This document shows, one piece after another, positions 36,212 to 43,600 of a stretch of DNA of 64,000 nucleotides. Both the position numbers and the translations under genes were made by a program. This DNA comes from Pontiellaceae bacterium B12227 (GTDB taxonomy: Bacteria; Verrucomicrobiota; Kiritimatiellia; Kiritimatiellales; Pontiellaceae). Location of the stretch: positions 372,001 to 436,000 of the forward strand of contig JAROAZ010000001.1 in the NCBI GenBank assembly GCA_029432775.1. Reading direction: 5' to 3'. How positions within the stretch are numbered: the first letter of the stretch is position 1; the number at the start of each line of letters is the position of its first letter. Below the pieces are notes generated by a model that saw nothing but the letters and a program-made list of their open reading frames with translations, was not told where the DNA came from and made no database searches.

Positions 36212-38767
36212 TTACTCGACGATTACCCGATAAAACTCCGCATTCTGGTTTTGAGGAGGTAGGATATACGAAGTGGTCGGAGGGGTTCCAATCACCGTGT
36301 CGAATGTGCCCCAACTGCTCTCTATCGAGAGATTCAGGTTACTCTGAACACTGTAGACGACTTCTACATTTGAGTTCCACGTCAGCGATGCGCCATCGTA
36401 AACAAGAGTCGGCTCATCCGCCTGGATCTCTCCGACGGCAGTAAGTTCCACTTGAGCAACGCCGACTCGATAGACCGGATCCGTAATGGTAATGACCAAC
36501 GTACCCGCGGAGGATGTCATGTTAGTGAACGTCACATATCCGTTGGTAGTCGTACAATCCGAATGATTGGTGACGGAACCAATCGTCCAGTCGGTCGAGA
36601 AACTGGCTATATGCTCATCTGTTCTCGAAGATCCGCCCACAATATCGTAGGTCAACGAGTCATTTAATCCCGTGAAGGTAAGGGTGATGCTGTTGTTATT
36701 GGCACCACTATTCCAAAGAGCAATTCCATCCCCACAGATCGAGGCATCCGTGCTGCCACCGTTTCCGGCAACGTACCCCCCTTGATCCCTTTGAGAACCA
36801 CCCTCCATCGTCACCTCAAGACTAACGAACGTCCCGCCTCCATCTGCCAAGCGCACCAAACCTTCAATCTCAAGATTTGGATAGTCAATGTCATTGTAAT
36901 TAGCCACGGTTGAATCCGTAGCTCCGAAATCGATTGCGAGGACATCCCCGACAACAATCGGGTCACCAACGAGCGCCGGCTCCGCCACAACTTGCAGCAC
37001 AGCAGTATCCGTACTTCCATTGGCATCGGTCACGGTCAGCATAACGGTGTTGTTACCAACCACCGTATACGTATTGGTAGCTATCATCCCGTTTCCCGTA
37101 TTTCCATCCCCGAAATTCCAGGAATAATCAGTGATATTTGTAGTGGAAACACTGGCGGATGCATCGAAAACAACATCGAGCGGGATTCGACCGCTTGTCG
37201 GCGTTGCCGTGAAAGAAGCAATCGCATCATTCGGCGTAACGGCGGTAAGTTCCACTTGAGCAACGCCGACTCGATAGACCGGATCCGTAATGGTAATCAC
37301 CAATTCACCCTCTGAGGATCTCATATTAGAGAACGTCACATACCCACTGGAAACCGTACAATCAGAATGTTTGGTGAAGGAGCCAATCGTCCAGTCGGTC
37401 GAGAAACTTTCTATTAGCGCCGTTCTCGCAGCTCCACCCACAATATTGTAGGCCAAATCGTCATCCAATCCCGTGAAGGTCAGGGTGATGCTGTTGTTAT
37501 TTGCTCCGCTGGAACCCGTCCAGGTCGCAATTCCATCCTCGCAGATCGAGGCATCCGTGCTGCCACCGTTTCCGGCAACGTATCCACCCTGATTCCTGTC
37601 AGCAGTACCATCTATCGCCACATCAAGGCTAACGAGCGTCGTGCCGCCATCCGCCAAGCGCACCAAACCTGGTGTAGTCCAGCTCGGGCTGCCATCATAG
37701 GAAACATCATTATAGTTCGCTACGGCTGACGGCGTAGCTCCGAAATCGATTGCGAGCACATCCCCGAGAGCGATCGGGTCGCCAACGAGCGCCGGTTCGG
37801 CCACAATTTCAATCTCACTGGTATCCGTATTTCCACTCTCATCGGTTACGCTCAACGTAACGGTGTTGGTACCCACCACCGTAAAGGTATTGGTAACAAT
37901 CATCCCGTTCCCCGTATTTCCATCCCCGAAATCCCACGCATAATCGGTGATATTTGTAGAGGAAATACTGGAGGAACCATCGAAAACCACATCGAACGGG
38001 ATTAATCCTCCATCCGGCACTGCCGTGAAATGAGCAATCGCATAATCCAGCGTAACGGCGGTGTACAGGTTGCTGATAGCAGTCGCATCCAGTTCGTTGT
38101 CATACACCCGGAAGTCATCCATCAGTCCTTTGTGTAAACGGGTTGAATCCCCAGCACTACCAATAATGAACTCCTCGACCCCCTCCATGGTGCGAACCAT
38201 CAAATTGGTCCCGCTATCATGCCAAAGGGCGCCATCCATATAGATTGCCATGGTCCCGGTGGTTGCATTTTTGGTAAAGGCCCAATGACGCCACGGCCCT
38301 CTCGTAAGGGATCCGCCAGTTTTTTGAATGCGGTCTGTGGCATCAGTCTTTCCTGCATCCCAATAGATCGTCGAACCCGTGGGCAAATGACCATTGAGTA
38401 TACGATTAGAACCCGTATACCCGGAAAAACCATTCATATTCTGGGGGTCTGCTAAATCACCCCTAGCCCAGAATGAAATCGTGATTTCGTTTGTAACGGT
38501 GGAGAGAAGGTTACTACTGAATCCTATTACTTCACAGTCCGTTCCATTCATCTCCAGTGCGCCGCCAATGACGCCGTTCGTTGTCCAAACCGGATTCACC
38601 ACCGTGCCATCGTATCCATTCCCGGATGAATCGACGGCATTAGTCCCACTGGTTTCATCAAACGTCCAATGCCCCACCAATGTGGCCTGCGTTGTTGCCG
38701 TCAATATTAAACCGACAACAAACAAAGCAATCTGACTTCTCACCTTATGATTCTTTTTCATTTTCAT
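36212..38767 (-). CDS. LamG + duplicated PKD/domain Z secreted protein
   Basis: An 851-residue secreted protein without a recognised catalytic domain. After the signal peptide comes a LamG domain (26-230; WTFDETSGTNAVDSSGNGYDG), then a tandem duplication of PKD (WDFGDGNTGNG and WNFGDGNTGNG) plus a beta-rich domain Z (LAIDFGAT ... GGYVAGNGGSTDASIC ... YRVGVAQVELTAV), covering about 240-778. A C-terminal sandwich ends FYRVIVE. It is likely a glycan-binding or surface protein; domain Z is not one I can name and might be enzymatic or adhesive. The start at 38767 follows GGAGCAGGG; the longer reading from 38854 has no signal-peptide logic. The shared TGTCCCAAT element is 119 bases upstream. Confidence 0.7.
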   Translation of the reverse strand: MKMKKNHKVRSQIALFVVGLILTATTQATLVGHWTFDETSGTNAVDSSGNGYDGTVVNPVWTTNGVIGGALEMNGTDCEVIGFSSNLLSTVTNEITISFWARGDLADPQNMNGFSGYTGSNRILNGHLPTGSTIYWDAGKTDATDRIQKTGGSLTRGPWRHWAFTKNATTGTMAIYMDGALWHDSGTNLMVRTMEGVEEFIIGSAGDSTRLHKGLMDDFRVYDNELDATAISNLYTAVTLDYAIAHFTAVPDGGLIPFDVVFDGSSSISSTNITDYAWDFGDGNTGNGMIVTNTFTVVGTNTVTLSVTDESGNTDTSEIEIVAEPALVGDPIALGDVLAIDFGATPSAVANYNDVSYDGSPSWTTPGLVRLADGGTTLVSLDVAIDGTADRNQGGYVAGNGGSTDASICEDGIATWTGSSGANNNSITLTFTGLDDDLAYNIVGGAARTALIESFSTDWTIGSFTKHSDCTVSSGYVTFSNMRSSEGELVITITDPVYRVGVAQVELTAVTPNDAIASFTATPTSGRIPLDVVFDASASVSTTNITDYSWNFGDGNTGNGMIATNTYTVVGNNTVMLTVTDANGSTDTAVLQVVAEPALVGDPIVVGDVLAIDFGATDSTVANYNDIDYPNLEIEGLVRLADGGGTFVSLEVTMEGGSQRDQGGYVAGNGGSTDASICGDGIALWNSGANNNSITLTFTGLNDSLTYDIVGGSSRTDEHIASFSTDWTIGSVTNHSDCTTTNGYVTFTNMTSSAGTLVITITDPVYRVGVAQVELTAVGEIQADEPTLVYDGASLTWNSNVEVVYSVQSNLNLSIESSWGTFDTVIGTPPTTSYILPPQNQNAEFYRVIVE
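36439..38045 (-). repeat. Tandem intragenic duplication of about 803 bp (PKD + domain Z)
   Basis: Two consecutive units of about 803 bases in the LamG/PKD gene. Long identical stretches occur at matching points, for example the GTAAGTTCCACTTGAG block near 36440 and again near 37243. The second protein copy has diverged by scattered substitutions and short indels. Confidence 0.75.
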
Positions 38768-38885
38768 CCCTGCTCCATTTTTATGTGCGTTTTTCATCTG
38801 TATCATCAGAGCGCTGACCTTCCTGCGCCCAGCGGCATCGCATAAGCGCTGCACCTATAATTACGTAGGATCACCCAAATGATTA

Positions 38886-38912
38886 ATTGGGACATCAATT
38901 CTGCATTTTTTT
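38886..38912 (-). promoter_or_regulatory. Shared upstream element TGTCCCAAT with A-tract (copy 4)
   Basis: TGTCCCAAT at 38886-38894 with a 7-base A-tract (38906-38912) 11 bases upstream on the coding strand and TAATTA 22 bases downstream. It shares CATTTGG after the element with copy 1. It lies 119 bases before the LamG/PKD start. Confidence 0.55.
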
Positions 38913-38991
38913 CGAATACCCATATTCCGGGGAATTATGCCTCCTGACGCAGTCGGTTTCCAAGGGTAGGAAACCGAGTGCTGCGCCAATA

Positions 38992-39189
38992 TTATGGAAG
39001 CCAGATCACACGGTAAAAGCTGGCGATGTTGGTAAGAGGAACCGACACATCGGCGGGAGATACCGCGAGGGAAACAAGGTCTGTGACCACCTGCCACGAA
39101 TTCGACGATATCAAAATTGTCAACCGATCCGCCGCGGCATCTTTTCCAATGTCTGGAAAAACAATAAAAACCCTCTGCTCTTCGCGCAA
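38992..39189 (-). pseudogene. Remnant: C-terminal end of a large secreted protein
   Basis: A 65-codon minus-strand remnant whose translation ends LTNIASFYRVIWLP, with SSNSWQVVTDLVSLAV before it. This is the C-terminal sandwich found at the end of the modular enzymes in this window. Directly before it is FPDIGKDAA, encoded by a palindrome copy (39144-39158), at the place where LPDLGK and LPMSGK stand in two intact genes. No signal peptide, start or catalytic part remains upstream. Confidence 0.5.
39144..39158. repeat. TTCCA-N5-TGGAA palindrome, core ATGTC
   Basis: Exact copy with extra complementary flanks (TT on the left, AA on the right), inside the decayed C-terminal remnant. Confidence 0.65.
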
Positions 39190-39382
39190 AGCTTCAGAGA
39201 AACACTCTGATCAGCCAGCCACGCATATTGCACCTGGCCCGAGGTCACTAGAAAAAATACCACACTGCAAGGCGAGACCCTTTTCAACGTCCTCAATCTA
39301 TCAATTTCGATTGCCTTATTTTTTTCTTAAACTTGTACTTCCTGGGCGAAGGTAAAACCAGCGCGCGGTTCGCTCGGTCCTC

Positions 39383-39640
39383 TCACTCCTTCAGCAGTTG
39401 TTGAAGCAGCTCCGGGGTGGATGCGCTCAGATCGTTCATTTCGCTACAATCTGAATCTGAGCCCAGATCATAAAACTGCCACACCTCGTCGCGGATTGCA
39501 AAGCGGCCTTTAAAGTCGTGATGAACGATAGAATCGCGCTCTGCCTTTGAATCGGCATCCTTCAACAGCGAAAGGAAACTAATGCTGTCTTACGCAGTGT
39601 CATCGGCGAGTTCGAATGCAAAGTATTTGTCGCAGTTTGA
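39383..39640 (-). pseudogene. Sulfatase pseudogene, C-terminal end
   Basis: Reading the minus strand gives CDKYFAFELADDTA-stop-DSISFLSLLKDADSKAERDS, then VHHDFKGRFAIRDEVWQFYDLGSDS and PELLQQLLKE. This is the C-terminal part of an arylsulfatase-type protein (usual order: DS.SFLP.L, VHH...G.FAIR, YDL..D, PE). An in-frame TAA at 39590-39592 replaces what is normally an acidic codon. Residues normally lying between FAIR and YDL are missing. The N-terminal half with the formylglycine site is absent upstream, so this is a dead gene. Confidence 0.7.
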
Positions 39641-40165
39641 ACTGGGCAACGTTCAGCGGGAAGCCTCAGAATGTTTGGATTAACCAATTTTATCAGGGTC
39701 TTGCTTTCGTTGGAGCCGGTGGGCCTTCGCAAAAGCTTCAAAGGATCTTAAATCGGCTAACGGTATGAAAATCTTGATTGGGTCGGAATGGACCGCCCGA
39801 TATCAGGGCACTGCTTCTCCAGATAGCATGATCGAATTATCAGCTAAGGTAGCGAAGACAGTTAGTATTTTACGCATTTTTCTGAGAGGAATTTTATTTA
39901 ACTGCCCCTCTGCCCTCGCCAGTGTACGGCTTGTAATCGCTTCATCTACAGCCAGCCATTAATCGAGCGGGACCACATCAATGAATTCTTTGCGGCACCT
40001 CAGTAGCGCTGCAGCCCTGTGCCACCTACATCCATGTCGCAAAACGATTTCTAGCCTGCTCAAGAATGACTTTCAGCCTGCGATCCTGCTGATATAAAAC
40101 CACTATAGCATCCTAGCCGCGGCAGAACCTTAAACCGAAGGATATGATCTCCTGAGACGATGGAT
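39641..40165. other. Gap with no recognisable gene
   Basis: About 525 bases between two remnants. Short open frames on both strands have no recognisable motifs, no convincing ribosome site and no shared repeats. It is probably degraded coding sequence. Confidence 0.4.
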
Positions 40166-40340
40166 TTACACTGTCTGATGTGCTCCGTAATATCCAGCCT
40201 TCTGCGGCATCCAGACCCAGTTCGACTCCGGGTTTCGACCATCCGAGTTCATTAACCTGAGTTTCCATGATATGGAAGTGTTGACCGGACTAGCCGCATT
40301 CCATGTGCGGGATGGAAAAACCGGAAGCCGCTCCGTGGTG
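40166..40340 (-). pseudogene. Possible remnant of a CBM9-like (DOMON-type) protein
   Basis: The minus-strand translation contains SWKLRLMNSDGRNPESNWVW followed by MPQKAGYYGAHQ. This resembles the WRVNFSR...ENWVWSPQG..MH ending of carbohydrate-binding family 9-like proteins. The fragment has no start, and flanking frames are broken. The match is by eye and short, so it is tentative. Confidence 0.3.
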
Positions 40341-40574
40341 GCGCTCCGGTGTGTATCGGCCTGTTTAAGTGAATGGATGCCTATCCAATCAAACGGCCAA
40401 ACGATTTTAAATCTACGTGGGAAAATTAGATGCTTACGAAATATCCGGTTACGTGTGTCCAAAAAAAAAACGATCTCCCGTCCCCAAAGGGAACCGTTGG
40501 AATTTGAACGAATTATCGAATCACCAACTCTGCGGGACCGACAAACTAATGATGCAATTAGACTGCTGAACCTG

Positions 40575-40590
40575 GATTAAAGATTTAATC
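40575..40590. promoter_or_regulatory. Short palindrome upstream of the first BNR_4 gene
   Basis: GATTAAA-GA-TTTAATC, 23 bases before the start codon and just ahead of the AAGGAG ribosome site. It could be an operator or a chance AT-rich palindrome. Confidence 0.25.
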
Positions 40591-40613
40591 GGAACATGCA
40601 ATAAGGAGAGATA

Positions 40614-43600
40614 ATGCGAAACATCAAGAGTGCACTTAATACAATATGTATCATTACGGGATTGTTAAGCAATCTGACGGTTGGAGCTCAGACGTCCCAG
40701 CTCTCCTTAACGGATTCCGCGATCCTGCGAAGTGGAGCCAATGCCGATACCCCTCAGGCTTGGAGCACCGGACTGGACATAAAAAATGCGCCGGACACCG
40801 ACAACTACTGCCGAATCTCAATGATGAAAGCAGACCTTTCCGCCATTGAAACCGATGTGGATACTGCAACCTTAAGGCTTTACTCCACTGATTCAACAGC
40901 ACACACGCTTCATATTTTCGGAGTGAAGGACCATGCAGGCTTCCAGGATTGGACAGGTGGAGCAACGGGAAGCGCCACATGGAATGCCGTGACTACTAAC
41001 GGGTTGTTTTCCCCGCAGACTGATTTGCATCTGGCCAATGATCCCAACCTGGTGCTGCTGGGCAGTCAGATGCTGCCGGGAAATGCGTCCGGAGATGTGT
41101 TGGTGGAACTTTCGGGACAGGCGCTGACCGACCTGATCAACACGGATTCGGATAACCTGTTGAGCTTTGTCTTCAGCGTACAGGAGACTACCCGGGTAAC
41201 GGTACGTCCCCACAACTACACAACTCCGGCAACATTGGAAATTGTTCAAGCCCCCCAATTGGCCCACTACCCCCTCTATGCCGAGGCCGCCCAACTCTAC
41301 AGCAACAATGTGGCTTATGACCTGACCAATGAAAGTTATACCTATTCCGAAATCTTCCGCACCCAGACCTATCCATACCCCGTCTTCAGCGACTCCTTCG
41401 GCACGCCAGTCGTTTCATGGAACAACAGCACGTTTGTGGCGTTTGCCGACGCCGGCCGACGAATTAAGATCGCAAAAATTACGGGCGATATCGTTGAAGA
41501 AGCTTATTTAGATTCGATCCAATATCAGGCCGAAGATTTTTATGCCAACTCTGATGATGATCCAGACAACAACATCGTTGGCGCTGATTTTTACCGTATG
41601 ATCGAAGCAGACGGACATCATGATTTGTGCATAAGCGTTGATAAAGACGGTTACATCCACATTGCAGGTGATATGCATAACTTTCCCGATTTCGAGGGAA
41701 CGAAAGACTATCTGCCCATGCGGTATTTCAATTCGCACTGCCTCTATTGGCGCTCCGACAACCCCGGCGACATTTCCAGTTTCAGCTTCAAAGGCGACGA
41801 TCCGACTACATGCCCTCAGGGATATGGTTTTACCTATCTCCAGTTTCATAAGGATCTTAACGGTGAACTTTATTTCAGCTCGCGCGGCTTTCAAGGTGAC
41901 CCTGCAAAAATGATCCGGCGAGCGCAGGTCACCAGCCGCTATGATGCAGAAAACGGAACGTGGAGCATTGTCGGCGGGAAAGCCTTTGAACCCGACGGCT
42001 ACGATGTCACCTTCTGGGAAGACAATGCCGAAGGCGGTGGTTCCTACGTGAAGATGTTTGCAGATCTCTGCTTCGACCGCCAAAACCGAATGCATATTGC
42101 AACGGGAATCCTGAATTATGATGCCGAAATCGTGCGTGAGGTTTGGGCCGTCCTGACCGACCTGTTGTATCTCCAATCTGACGATGGCGGCGTCACCATG
42201 AAAAAACCGGACGGTTCCGTAGTCAGCATGCCCGCCCGTGCAGAAGCCGGTGCCAATCAGGCGGAAGTCATCTACACAACGGACTACTTGTCCGACACCA
42301 ATAACCAGGAATATCTCAATGCTCCCGTAGAGACCGCCCATGATCTCTCCAACAACCCGTATGTGCTTTGTAAACCCAAGCATACAGATGGACTGACCAT
42401 ACTCTCGCAAGGCCCGACCAAACTTTTCGGCTGGAGCCAGGACAGTGGGTGGACCGATTACGAAGACGTGGTCTCCGACTATCAATACTTCTTCACCGAT
42501 CCAGCCGGTGTGATGACGGTCATTAATGAAAGCAAGGTGACCCGCTTCTGGGATCCCGCTTCGAACACGGTTGTCACGGCCGATTGGGATCGTGTGAAAG
42601 CGTACGACCGCGAGTATGTAAAAATGACCGGCAATCTTCAGGTTCTATGCGAAGACGCTACAACCGGTGAACTTGTTATAAAACGTATGGAAATCACGAG
42701 ACCGGGGCTCGAACTCATTACACCTCCGATAGATCCTGTAACCAACCATGCTCCGGAAATTACCGTAAAGGCCTCAATCGATGGCCAAACCCTTTCTGTC
42801 GTAGCCACCGATGCAGACAACGATCCTCTCACCTATACTTGGTATAAAGAATATGGCAACGGCACCGTTTCATTCTCAGAAAACGGAACGGAAACCGCTT
42901 CCAGCACCACGGTGGATTTCTCGGAAGAGTATGGTTCCTATGAACTGAAGGTTGCGGTTTCGGATGGGCACTCGACCCGCTACTCATCCTGTCTGGTGGA
43001 CGGGCTTCTTGTTTTCGACAACTTCGACGATGGCTTCGGGAACTGGGTTTCCGGCGGGGCTGACGTCAACCTGAAGACCAACAATGCAGTTAGCGGTGAC
43101 TGTCTTCACCTCCAGGATAATAGCGGCGATGCCTCTTCGTCCTGGATGGAAGAATCTGTGAACCTTTCCGCCGCTCCTTCAGTTCGGGTTGAATTCACCT
43201 ACGTGCCCGTCAGCATGGAACCCGGAGAAGACTTCTGGCTGATGATCAGCAACGATGACGGTTCAACATGGAGCATTATAAAATCATTTACAGCCGGTGT
43301 CGATTTTGAAAATGATGTCCGGCATACTGCTGATATGATCATCACGAACGGATCTCCTGTGGCCTTCACCTCAACGGTCAAGTTCCGGGTGCAATGTGAT
43401 GCAAGCGGAGATGGAGATGACATCTTCATCGACAACATCCGGATCTCCGCCGCACTATCCAGTGTGGCAGTTAACTCCGCTCCAATTGCCACCGATGCCA
43501 GCGTGGCGGTAGCTGAAGACGGCTCAGTCGATATTCCGCTGACCGGTTCTGATATCGATGGCGATGATCTGACGTATTCTGTGGTCACCGCCCCGATCTA

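Noticed and set aside
41508..42485. 325-codon minus-strand frame opposite the giant BNR_4 gene
   Set aside because: Antisense shadow of a gene with clear propeller motifs on the plus strand.
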